Source of the DNA: Hwanghaeella sp964350445 | GTDB taxonomy: Bacteria; Pseudomonadota; Alphaproteobacteria; UBA8366; Aestuariispiraceae | Direction of reading: 5' to 3' | DNA length: 64,000 nt | Assembly: GCA_964350445.1 (NCBI GenBank) | Contig: CAYGKA010000001.1 | Coordinates: 1 to 64,000 of the forward strand | In this document: positions 1-7,837 of the stretch, piece by piece | Layout of the letters: the number at the start of each line of letters is the position of its first letter | Position numbering within the stretch: the first letter of the stretch is position 1 | The notes under the pieces: generated by a model | What the model was told of the DNA's origin: nothing | The model's database searches: none | The model's input: the letters and a program-made list of their open reading frames with translations, nothing else | Translations under genes and position numbers: made by a program

Positions 1-1043
1 CCCTGCAAGGTGTTCGCAACATTGTTGCCGTAGATGTAGTCACTGGAGTTCGACCCGATCGCGTTTTCGATCACCGCGTCATAGGCGATGGCGATGTTGT
101 TCGTGCCGTTGATCGAACTGAACTGCCCGTCCGTCAGACGGATTGTCGCGCCGTTGCTGTCGTTTGACGCGTCGATCGTGTCGACACCGCCGGCATCCCA
201 GATGGCGCGAAGCTCCGTGCTGGTCGAAAACGTGTAGGTGTCGTTGCCCGTCCGCGTCGACATGTTCTTACCGTACAGATACTGCACGGCCGCGATGTCG
301 TAGAGCATCGGCGAGACGGGGCTGGTGCTGGGATAGTTCGGGTGATCGTAATAGGACATCACCGTGTATTGGTGATTGTCCCGTGAGGAGGGGAGATACG
401 GCCCATCGCTGCCGCCGCCGCCGGCATTGTAATTGCCGGGATGCTTCAAACCGATCGCGTGGCCGATTTCGTGGATCAGCGTCAGATAGCCCCAACTGCC
501 CTTGCTCGTGCCGGTGTTGCTGGTGTTGACCCAAACATCGCCCGAGAGGGGCGCGGTATCCGACGGGAACTGGCGCTGCAGGTTCGGGTAATAGGCATAG
601 GCGCCGACGCCGCCCGACATGCTGTGGTTCGCGAAGGTGATCGTCCCGGTGCCGCTGGTTTCAACGAAATTGATATTGGCGACGTCGGAATACAGGCCGA
701 GGATTTCGCGGGTGGCGTTGCGCTGAGCCGTACTGAAACTGTTGAAACCCGACGGATAGTCGATGCCGTATTTCGAGGCGAGGCTGGAATAGTAGGACGG
801 CACGGAGGACAGGAAGCTGAAGCTGACGGTCGCGCCGCTGTTGAAGGACGTGCTGCCCCATTTGAGGCCATTGGTGTGGATGACGGCATCGATATTGGAA
901 TTGCCGGTGCTGATCTGATCGCTGAGATCCGCTGTGGCTATGGCCTCCGCATCCACGATCGTGTCGCCCGAGCCGATATGACCGGTACAGGCCGGGCATT
1001 GGCACGACAGGTCGCTCAACGAGAATTCGGTACCGTCACTCAT
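1..1043 (-). CDS. Serralysin-family (M10) RTX metalloprotease, 3' end outside window
   Basis: Secreted zinc endopeptidase. Reading down from the ATG at 1043, the protein has a Cys-containing N-terminus (CQCPACTGH near residue 15). The metzincin zinc motif HEIGHAIGLKH is at residues 191-201 (bases 441-473), followed by the Met-turn VMSYYDHP near bases 340-365. The last residues in the window (YIYGNNVANTLQG) are the start of RTX-type glycine-rich repeats, so the calcium-binding and C-terminal secretion-signal part lies beyond base 1. There is no Sec signal peptide, as expected for type I secretion; the HlyB/HlyD pair at 5.6-9.2 kb is the likely exporter. A HlyC-like gene lies 74 bp upstream on the same strand and is probably co-transcribed, which is unusual because serralysins are not known to be acylated. 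The start is supported only by a weak GGTGATT box. The family call is firm; full size and other domains are unknown. Confidence 0.9.
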   Translation of the reverse strand, partial: MSDGTEFSLSDLSCQCPACTGHIGSGDTIVDAEAIATADLSDQISTGNSNIDAVIHTNGLKWGSTSFNSGATVSFSFLSSVPSYYSSLASKYGIDYPSGFNSFSTAQRNATREILGLYSDVANINFVETSGTGTITFANHSMSGGVGAYAYYPNLQRQFPSDTAPLSGDVWVNTSNTGTSKGSWGYLTLIHEIGHAIGLKHPGNYNAGGGGSDGPYLPSSRDNHQYTVMSYYDHPNYPSTSPVSPMLYDIAAVQYLYGKNMSTRTGNDTYTFSTSTELRAIWDAGGVDTIDASNDSNGATIRLTDGQFSSINGTNNIAIAYDAVIENAIGSNSSDYIYGNNVANTLQ

Positions 1044-1117
1044 AATCACCAGCCAAGCCCATCGATAAATCCAAGCTACTCGTCACCATTGTCCGCTGGT
1101 CGGACCCCGCCGCGCTA

Positions 1118-1579
1118 TCAGGCATTCGCGGCCAGTTCCTCCAACGTCGAAACCTGCGGTCCGCTGCCGTCGGGCGCGGGGCGCATGGTATTCACCACCT
1201 TGCCGGCGAATGTATTCTCCACCAGGTCCATTAGAATTTCCTTAACTCCGCCGTATGGCGCGCAAAGCTCCACCAGCCAAATATCGTCGCCGGATTTCCA
1301 TTCCTGCGGCTTCAGACGGCCGAGGCCCGCCTTGAACCTTTCCGCGACGTCCTCGTTCAGGAAGGCCCAGGTCGCAAAGGCGACAGGAACGTTGCCATGG
1401 TGGAAAACACGTATTTGTCCAGAGGTGATTGCGGGAACCACCAGCCAATCGAGCTCGGTCAGGAAAACGTGTCTGTGCAAGGGCGAGGCCAGCATGATCG
1501 ACGTTGCCGCACCGAGTGTGGCAATCGGGGTCAACGTGGACGGTGCATCGGCTGGATCTGCGCTTGTCGGGCGATCCAT
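1118..1579 (-). CDS. HlyC-type toxin-activating lysine acyltransferase
   Basis: Family role: transfers a fatty acyl chain from acyl-ACP to internal lysines of an RTX protein in the cytoplasm before export. From the ATG at 1579 the product is 153 aa (HlyC is about 170). Conserved features are ASPLHRHVF with the catalytic His at about residue 35, VVPAITSGQ, PVAFATWAFL, and the SGDDIWLVELCAPYGG block. The position of the catalytic Asp of E. coli HlyC is Glu here (about residue 104). The open frame continues upstream to 1837, but that extension is low-complexity and does not resemble HlyC. A GTG about ten codons upstream of 1579 is an alternative start. It lies directly upstream of the M10 protease gene on the same strand, so the protease or an RTX domain attached to it is the probable substrate (inference). 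Confidence 0.82.
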   Translation of the reverse strand: MDRPTSADPADAPSTLTPIATLGAATSIMLASPLHRHVFLTELDWLVVPAITSGQIRVFHHGNVPVAFATWAFLNEDVAERFKAGLGRLKPQEWKSGDDIWLVELCAPYGGVKEILMDLVENTFAGKVVNTMRPAPDGSGPQVSTLEELAANA

Positions 1580-2116
1580 GGACCCGGCGGCTGATGTCTT
1601 CGTCGGATTCACGGTTACAGTCTCACCCACATTTAACGGTTTGCTGGGCAGGTGCCCGCAGAGCGCATTTCGATACCACGGTCGCGGAAAAAAAACGCCG
1701 TGCAGAGCATTACCTATCTTAGATACACTTGTTGCGGGTAGTATTGCTACCCCGCGACATCGAAGAATACAGGTAAATGTGCCTTTTTCGCGGTAGTCGG
1801 ACCGTCCAGAGGTCAACCACTGTTGACGCAACGGCAATCGAACCCGCCAATATTCAAAGTGCAGCTAATTTGTGACGATGTTCTAATGGGTTAGGAAAGT
1901 TCGATCTTCGTCGGGAAAACAGTTTTTACCGTGTCTGCCGGCGCTTTCTGTCGCGACCATGCCGGTTGCGAACACGGTTTTACGGCGTCATGCTGCCGCT
2001 TGTCGGCATTTCTTACCAAGGTTGTACCGTAGACGGGGAGCCGAGGTTTGGCCGTTTAGGAAAACCGGGATCATTTTGGCGTTAGCGTTTTGGTCTGGCG
2101 TGGGACAGGTGAGTGG
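1580..2116. promoter_or_regulatory. Divergent intergenic region
   Basis: About 540 bp between the HlyC-like gene (leftward) and the diiron-protein gene (rightward). I see no convincing gene in it. It contains a perfect 6-bp inverted repeat, GGGTAG-TATTG-CTACCC, at 1736-1752, extendable with one bulge to GCGG/CCGC, which could be an operator or a 5'-UTR hairpin for the leftward transcript. Promoters for both directions should lie here, but no strong -35/-10 pair was evident by eye. Confidence 0.4.
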
Positions 2117-2872
2117 ATGAGGCAAATGACGGCGTTGGCAGGAGTTTTGCGCCCGAATAGAGGCCGTGCCACCGTTCTGAAACGGCGTCCTTCCTGGCGG
2201 TCCGAAGCTGTTTTTGCTGATTTTGCCGCGATCCGGACCCCTGATTCAGCCCTCAGACGAAAAGCGGCGGAAATTTTCGAGAATGATGTCGCGGCGGAGT
2301 ATGACGCGCGGCACTTGATGACCCGCCTGGCGGACCGGCTTGGCGTTTGGCCGGCGGAGATCGCCGCGTATCTGGATGTCTGGGACAAGGACGAAGACAA
2401 CCATTACCGGGGACTTCGCCATCTGTTGCATGCGGTAACGGGAGAGCAGGAGGCATCGATACATGCGCGGATGGAAAAGCGCACCCCCGATTTCGCCGGT
2501 ATCGCCCCCTTAATCGACGATCCTTTCCGGTTTCTGGTCGCGCTGGCCTATGACGAATGTGTCACGGTACAGGCCTATGCGACTGACTATCCTCTCTACG
2601 ACGCGCTGGGGCCGGGGGCCGGCCGGTGGGTGAGGCTCGCAAACCGGGATGAAGCGCTGCATTACGCAAACGCCGTCCGACTGGTCCGGTATCTTTACCG
2701 GGATCGGTTTGACGAGGTGCCTGACCTGCTGGAACGGCTGGTGTCGCACGATCAGCACCGCTCCCCCTATCGCGCAACCTTCCTGTTGGATCACGACCAC
2801 CCGCTGGTCTATTTTTCACCTGACAAGCTGCGTCGCAGCGCTAGACGGGTGGAAAGGGCACTATGCCGGTGA
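2117..2872 (+). CDS. Predicted ferritin-like diiron protein (function unknown)
   Basis: 251 aa, soluble and helical. It carries a pattern typical of four-helix-bundle diiron carboxylate proteins: a helix-1 carboxylate (AEIFEND), ExxH in KDEDNHYRGL (E93/H96), a third-helix Glu in YDECVTVQ (E147), and a second ExxH in RDEALHYAN (E179/H182). That arrangement is shared by ferritin-like oxidases, acyl-ACP desaturases and related oxygenases; I cannot assign a substrate. The start at 2117 is preceded by AGGTGAG; a TTG nine codons upstream and an ATG three codons downstream are alternatives. An APH-like kinase follows 80 bp downstream on the same strand, and the methyltransferase-QueC fusion is convergent, so the three may form a modification pathway (inference). 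Confidence 0.65.
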   Translation: MRQMTALAGVLRPNRGRATVLKRRPSWRSEAVFADFAAIRTPDSALRRKAAEIFENDVAAEYDARHLMTRLADRLGVWPAEIAAYLDVWDKDEDNHYRGLRHLLHAVTGEQEASIHARMEKRTPDFAGIAPLIDDPFRFLVALAYDECVTVQAYATDYPLYDALGPGAGRWVRLANRDEALHYANAVRLVRYLYRDRFDEVPDLLERLVSHDQHRSPYRATFLLDHDHPLVYFSPDKLRRSARRVERALCR

Positions 2873-2952
2873 CGAGGTCCTGTCTGCTATGCAAAGGCAC
2901 GTTGGGGAAACAGAGCCTCGCCACCTTTTTCGCACACTGGATGTGATCCGGA

Positions 2953-3774
2953 ATGCTTCCTGTACCCGAAATCGCGCTCAACCTGATCGGCAAGCATTCG
3001 ATCCGCGGCTGGGTGGACTTGCACGGCGGCTACACCAACCGGCTCTGGCGGGTTTTCTGCAAGGGCGATACCTGGATCGTGAAATCGTTCCGGACCGCAT
3101 GGCTGCGCGAGAATGAGTTGACGGCGATCCATCGGCTCGGCCCGTTGGGGTTGGCGCCGTCGGCTGTGCACGCGCAGTCGGCGACGGTGCTGGTCTGGCC
3201 GGATGACGGACTTGGCCTTATCCCCTCGCTGAACGAAGGGGCCGCCCGTTCAATGGGGCATGCCTTGCGGCGGGTACACGATTCCGGCCCGGTCGCGGCG
3301 ATCGACGAACAGCGCAGTTGGCGCACGGTCAATCGAATAGGCGACAGGGTGACGGTGGATCACCCGTATCGGGCGGATCGTTGGGGGCCGGTCCATGGCG
3401 ATGCGTGGCTGGGAAATTGCCTGGGCGACGCGGCGGGCCGTTTCGTGCGTTTTTCCGATTTTGAGGAGTTCGGAGCAGGGGACCAGGCCGCCGACCTGAT
3501 TCAATGTCTGGTAGAGACGGCCTGCGCCGACCCGAGCCGCGCCGACCTGACCGTCGGCTGGGTGCTGGATGGGTACACCGCAACCAGCGGCGCAGCGCTG
3601 TTTTTAGAACTGGCGGATCAGCGTATCCGGACCGCGATGGTTAAGGCAGCGTTCGAGGAACTGATGGACTGGGCGCGCGCACAGGACGAACCGAGCCTTC
3701 TGGCGCGGTATGAGCTTGGACATTCGGCCGCAATGGACGCCGTCGCAGGGTTGCCGGCGGGCCGGTTCGCCTAG
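2953..3774 (+). CDS. Aminoglycoside/choline-kinase-like phosphotransferase
   Basis: 273 aa, APH/choline-kinase fold. Visible features are the N-lobe Lys in WIVKSF (K44), the Brenner-type catalytic loop PVHGDAWLGN (148-155, catalytic Asp and Asn present) and the metal-binding SDFEEFGAGDQAADL segment (Asp near 169) with the APH-typical downstream Asp. The family phosphorylates hydroxyls of small molecules such as aminoglycosides, choline, homoserine or sugars; the substrate cannot be read from sequence. It lies 80 bp after the diiron-protein gene on the same strand and converges with the methyltransferase-QueC fusion. A generic resistance enzyme is possible, but a biosynthetic role fits the neighbourhood better (inference). 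Confidence 0.75.
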   Translation: MLPVPEIALNLIGKHSIRGWVDLHGGYTNRLWRVFCKGDTWIVKSFRTAWLRENELTAIHRLGPLGLAPSAVHAQSATVLVWPDDGLGLIPSLNEGAARSMGHALRRVHDSGPVAAIDEQRSWRTVNRIGDRVTVDHPYRADRWGPVHGDAWLGNCLGDAAGRFVRFSDFEEFGAGDQAADLIQCLVETACADPSRADLTVGWVLDGYTATSGAALFLELADQRIRTAMVKAAFEELMDWARAQDEPSLLARYELGHSAAMDAVAGLPAGRFA

Positions 3775-3788
3775 GGCCGTTCCAGGTC

Positions 3789-5414
3789 TTACGGCAATTT
3801 CACCGGCTTGTGGAGGACCGTTTCCTCACCGGCGCGAAGGTGCGTCATAAGCGTGCATGTCTTACAGGTTCCGCATTCGGAGGGTTCACCCTTCTGGTCC
3901 CAAACCGGCGTTCGGCATGTCCAGCACAAGTCGACGAGTTCCTGCCCCATATGGCCCAGCTGCTCAATTTTCGGAATAATCTTCAACTGAAAATAGCGCG
4001 GCGCCTTGCCTGGATAACTGCTTGCCGCAGCCGAGTTCAGAACGTGTTCGAAACGCTCGATCTCGTCGCTGCCATAATATTCCAACTCCTCCTCAAGACA
4101 GGTTCCCGACGTCCATCGGTCGATGGGATAACCGCGATTGACCAGGAAGGAATTAGAAACGATCCCGACTTCGAATCCGACGCACATGTCGTCCATTCCA
4201 AAGGCTTCAAACCGACGGCGGTCGATTGTACTTTCCGTGTAATGAAAGGCCCGAACGGACTTCCGCAAATGCGAAACAATCCGCTTGCAGGCAATGTCCT
4301 CGGCCTTGTGCCGTCCTTCACGGTTCACGAAATGGATGTGGTGCGCAATGACCTCATCGTCGGACTCCTTCAACAGACGATGCAGGACGTAGACACTGTC
4401 GATCCCGCCGGAGAGCATGACAAGTGTGACTTGTTTTCGGGTCGGCGGAGCGTTGGCGTCGTCGACGGTCAACGCCGCAAACTTTTTGTCGCCCGGGCTT
4501 TCCTCGAACGGGTTCCTGTCCATGTCTTCCGGATAGAACTGGAACTTCGTCCTCGCCGCTTCTGGCGGTGGGGCAAGTGGCGGGCGCACGGGAATATCCA
4601 AAGGGGCGGGCGCGAAGAATGCGGTTGGGACAGGGGGTTTCGTCGCCATCACCAGCGGGCGGTGAAACCCGGTCTCCTGTGGTGCCTTCCAGGCGTCGGC
4701 CTGAAAACCGATTTCGCGCAATATGTCCGTCACCTGTTCCATCGGGACGGCCATTCTGTCGGCGACGATAGTGGTCGAGCCGTCCGCCGGGCTCATACGA
4801 ATATATTCCGCCGTATATCGGTGGGATCTCGGGTTGCCGGTCCAGGTCCGCTTTTCCAGAAAGACTGCGGGGTTCGTGGGGTCTCCGGTCAAGACCGGCT
4901 GCGAGATCGCGAAATCAGGATCGGTCGCGTGGATTTTCTCGTAGTCCGCATGGGCCAGAACGATGGTCCCGCCCGGCCGCAGCACGGTGTAGAAAGTCCG
5001 CAAGGCGTTCGTCAGATCCTCGGCGGATAACAGGGTGGCGAGTGCGTCGGTAAAGACAACGACGGCGTCCGCCGCGTCCTTTGTTCCACGGGGTATCCCG
5101 GTCGGCGCCGCGCCGAAGGCACAAGGTTCGACGCGCAGGCGCTTGCCATACTTCTCGGCTAGCACTGCCTCGATGGACGGCTCAAAAGAGGATAGAGGGT
5201 TGAGGGACAAGACTTCGTACCCGCTTTCCAGCAGCGCGGGTGTCGTGATGCCCAGACTGTTGTCCGCGTCGATGATCAGCCCGCTAGGGTGTCGTGAACC
5301 GAGCGAGCGTTCGATGACCCGCTGTACCACACCCATTGGGCCGCCCGGCGGCCCGATCAGCGCCTTTTGGTATTCGGGCCAGAGTTGGTCCGCGGGGAAA
5401 CCGGGCTCGTTCAA
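3789..5414 (-). CDS. Fusion: class I SAM methyltransferase + QueC-like PP-loop ATPase
   Basis: 541 aa in two parts. Residues about 45-235 look like a Rossmann-fold SAM methyltransferase (GLIIDADNSLG where motif I should be, and LRPGGTIVLAHAD for the post-motif strand). A Pro/Ala-rich linker (about 260-290) joins it to a PP-loop ATP pyrophosphatase domain with SGGIDS at 335-340. The C-terminus has five cysteines (497, 500, 514, 517, 520; CWTC and ECGTCKTC) resembling the QueC zinc site. QueC makes 7-cyano-7-deazaguanine from carboxydeazaguanine and ammonia using ATP; QueC-like paralogues also occur in defence and conjugation systems. No other queuosine gene (queD, queE, folE) is present here, so this is probably a specialised ATP-dependent amidation/nitrile or ligation enzyme coupled to methylation (inference). 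It is transcribed opposite to both neighbours. Confidence 0.78.
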   Translation of the reverse strand: MNEPGFPADQLWPEYQKALIGPPGGPMGVVQRVIERSLGSRHPSGLIIDADNSLGITTPALLESGYEVLSLNPLSSFEPSIEAVLAEKYGKRLRVEPCAFGAAPTGIPRGTKDAADAVVVFTDALATLLSAEDLTNALRTFYTVLRPGGTIVLAHADYEKIHATDPDFAISQPVLTGDPTNPAVFLEKRTWTGNPRSHRYTAEYIRMSPADGSTTIVADRMAVPMEQVTDILREIGFQADAWKAPQETGFHRPLVMATKPPVPTAFFAPAPLDIPVRPPLAPPPEAARTKFQFYPEDMDRNPFEESPGDKKFAALTVDDANAPPTRKQVTLVMLSGGIDSVYVLHRLLKESDDEVIAHHIHFVNREGRHKAEDIACKRIVSHLRKSVRAFHYTESTIDRRRFEAFGMDDMCVGFEVGIVSNSFLVNRGYPIDRWTSGTCLEEELEYYGSDEIERFEHVLNSAAASSYPGKAPRYFQLKIIPKIEQLGHMGQELVDLCWTCRTPVWDQKGEPSECGTCKTCTLMTHLRAGEETVLHKPVKLP

Positions 5415-5638
5415 CGCGACATCCTCATTCTGTCATGACGTGGGCGGTTCGGCGATTATGGGAACCCAGCGCCGCTCAAGCAAACCCTGGAAAGGAATAC
5501 CGCAGGAGCCGTCATTCTTTCCGGTAAGGTTGATAAATGCATTTCAGGTTGGCCGTGCCGGCACGCCGACAGCTTTTGTTTTTCGGCCCTTTCGGCCATA
5601 AAGAATTGACGAATCCGGATTTCAGCGCGGTCCATAGC
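5415..5638. promoter_or_regulatory. Divergent intergenic region upstream of the type I exporter
   Basis: About 220 bp between the methyltransferase-QueC fusion and the ABC exporter gene. The exporter frame stays open back to 5537, but its conserved protein sequence begins near the ATG at 5639. I see no distinct promoter motif or repeat. Confidence 0.3.
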
Positions 5639-7837
5639 ATGGCAGACAGCATCGGTCTTCAACCAACGGATGACACGCCGTCCTCCACGGACGGCGAAGG
5701 CCCTGATGCGCCCGCGGATTCGGGGATCGCCTGCCTTGTCCTGTTGCTGCGTTTTTTCGGCATGCCGGGGGAGCCGGAACAGATCCGCCATCAATTCGGC
5801 CGGCCCGGAGAGACGGCGACCGTCGACGACCTGTTGCGTGCGGCAAAGCGCCTGGAATTGAAGGCGCGTTTGATCGACACGAAGTGGGACAGGCTGGCGA
5901 AGACGCCTTTTCCCGCCATTGCCGAGAAGAAGGACGGTGGTTTCGTCATCGTCGGGTCGGTAAAAGAGGGGGAAGTCCTTATCCAGGACCCCGTGGTTGG
6001 CCGCCCGCAAACGTTGACGCGGCAGGCATTCGAGGAAACGTGGTCCGGCCGCCTGCTGCTTCTCTCCAAACGGGCCAAAGTGCTGGGGAAAGGGGGGGCT
6101 TTCGACGTCACCTGGTTCATCCCCCCGGTGTTGAAATACAAGAAACTGTTCGCAGAGGTCCTGGTCGCTTCCTTCTTCCTGCAGCTTTTTGCGCTGGTGA
6201 CGCCGTTGTTCTTCCAGGTCGTGGTCGACAAGGTCCTGGTTCACCGGGGACTGACGACCTTGGATGTCCTGGTCTTCGGCCTGATCGTGGTGTCCGTCTT
6301 CGAAGTGGTCTTGGGCGCCTTGCGGACATTCGTATTCAGCCATACGACCAACCGGATCGACGTGGAACTGGGCGCGAAACTGTTCAATCATCTTCTTTCG
6401 CTGCCGATGGCGTATTTCCAATCCCGCCGGGTCGGGGAGAGCGTCGCGCGCGTTCGGGAATTGGAGAATATCCGGAATTTCCTGACCGGGTCGGCCCTGA
6501 CGCTGGTGATCGATATCGCCTTCACCTTCGTCTTTTTCATTGTCATGTGGCAGTTCAGCCCGGTTCTGACCATGATCGTTCTGGCATCGGTCCCCTGCTA
6601 CATATTGCTAGCGGTGCTGGTGACGCCGGTCTTGCGGGCGCGGCTGGAAGAGAAGTTCCAGCGCGGTGCCGAAAATCAGGCCTTCCTTGTCGAATCCGTG
6701 ACCGGCGTCGAAACGCTGAAGGCGATGGCGGTGGAACCGCAGTCGCAACGCCGGTGGGAGGACCAGTTGGCCGCCTACGTTCGGGCCAGTTTCCGTGCGG
6801 CGAATCTTGGAAACATCGCCGGGCAGGCGACCCAGGCCGTCAGCAAGATTACCATGGCGCTGACCCTGTATATCGGGGCCAAGGCGGTGCTGGAAGGCGA
6901 CCTGACGGTCGGCCAACTCGTCGCCTTCAACATGCTTTCGGGACGGGTGGCAGGGCCAATCCTGCGGCTCGCGCAGTTGTGGAACGATTTCCAGCAGGCC
7001 CGCATATCCCTCAAGCGGCTCGGCGATATCCTGAACGCGCCGACCGAGCCGGCCTACAACGCCAATCGGTCCTCGCTGAACACGATCGATGGATCGATCA
7101 CGTTCGACAATATCACCTTCCGCTACCGGCCGGACGGGAAGGAAATTCTGCGTCGTGTCTCCTTGGATGTCCCGGCGGGGCAAGTCGTCGGTATCGTCGG
7201 TCCGTCAGGCTCGGGGAAAAGCACCCTCGCGAAACTGGTGCAGCGGATGTACGTACCGGAATCCGGTCGGGTGCTGATTGACGGCATCGATTTGGCCATG
7301 GTCGATACAGCCTGGCTGCGCCATCAGGTTGGGGTCGTATTGCAGGAAAACCTGCTGTTCAACCGCACGATCAGGGAGAATATCGCACTGTCGGACCCCG
7401 GCATGTCGATGGACCGGGTCGTTGCCGCGGCGAAGCTGGCCGGGGCGCATGAGTTTATCCTCGAACTGTCGGAAGGCTACGACACCCAGGTCGAGGAACG
7501 CGGTCACAACCTGTCCGGCGGGCAGCGTCAACGTATCGCGATCGCCCGCGCGCTCGTCACCAATCCCCGGATTCTGATTTTTGACGAGGCGACGAGCGCG
7601 CTCGACTATGAATCCGAAAGCATCATCCAAAAGAACATGCAGCGTATCTGCGAGGGACGCACGGTGCTGATCGTCGCCCACCGCTTGTCGACTGTCCGCA
7701 TCGCCGACCGGATCATAACGATCGAGGCGGGCGAGATCGTCGAAGACGGCACGCATGACGAATTGCTGCGGGCCGGCGGGCGCTATGCGCGTCTCCACAG
7801 GCTACAGGCCGGGGAGGTTCCCGATGCCGCCGAATGA
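5639..7837 (+). CDS. Type I secretion ABC transporter, HlyB-like with C39-like domain
   Basis: 732 aa inner-membrane ATPase/permease that powers one-step export of RTX proteins. Residues about 26-146 are a C39-peptidase-like domain in which the catalytic Cys position is Ser (ADSGIACL instead of DCGxAC), so it is a non-cleaving docking domain as in HlyB. An ABC transmembrane domain follows, then an ATPase domain with Walker A GPSGSGKST (521-529), LSGGQ (625-629), Walker B LIFDEATSALD (about 645-655) and the H-loop VAHRLS. The start at 5639 gives normal HlyB length; the open frame upstream to 5537 is not HlyB-like. It overlaps the adaptor gene by 14 bp. The outer-membrane TolC partner is not in the window. 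The M10 RTX protein at the left edge is the likely cargo. Confidence 0.93.
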   Translation: MADSIGLQPTDDTPSSTDGEGPDAPADSGIACLVLLLRFFGMPGEPEQIRHQFGRPGETATVDDLLRAAKRLELKARLIDTKWDRLAKTPFPAIAEKKDGGFVIVGSVKEGEVLIQDPVVGRPQTLTRQAFEETWSGRLLLLSKRAKVLGKGGAFDVTWFIPPVLKYKKLFAEVLVASFFLQLFALVTPLFFQVVVDKVLVHRGLTTLDVLVFGLIVVSVFEVVLGALRTFVFSHTTNRIDVELGAKLFNHLLSLPMAYFQSRRVGESVARVRELENIRNFLTGSALTLVIDIAFTFVFFIVMWQFSPVLTMIVLASVPCYILLAVLVTPVLRARLEEKFQRGAENQAFLVESVTGVETLKAMAVEPQSQRRWEDQLAAYVRASFRAANLGNIAGQATQAVSKITMALTLYIGAKAVLEGDLTVGQLVAFNMLSGRVAGPILRLAQLWNDFQQARISLKRLGDILNAPTEPAYNANRSSLNTIDGSITFDNITFRYRPDGKEILRRVSLDVPAGQVVGIVGPSGSGKSTLAKLVQRMYVPESGRVLIDGIDLAMVDTAWLRHQVGVVLQENLLFNRTIRENIALSDPGMSMDRVVAAAKLAGAHEFILELSEGYDTQVEERGHNLSGGQRQRIAIARALVTNPRILIFDEATSALDYESESIIQKNMQRICEGRTVLIVAHRLSTVRIADRIITIEAGEIVEDGTHDELLRAGGRYARLHRLQAGEVPDAAE

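Noticed and set aside
441..1796. Long plus-strand frame (451 codons)
   Set aside because: It is antisense to the M10 protease and HlyC-like genes, whose catalytic motifs are clear; its product is Arg/Ala-rich with no recognisable domain.
1580..1837. 86-codon N-terminal extension of the HlyC-like frame
   Set aside because: The extension is basic and low-complexity; HlyC similarity and normal length begin near 1579.
3810..5030. Plus-strand 406-codon frame
   Set aside because: Shadow of the methyltransferase-QueC fusion on the opposite strand.
3789..5414. Full 7-deazaguanine DNA-modification (Dpd) or queuosine locus
   Set aside because: Only the QueC-like domain is present; no other pathway gene or DNA-inserting transglycosylase is seen within 10 kb.
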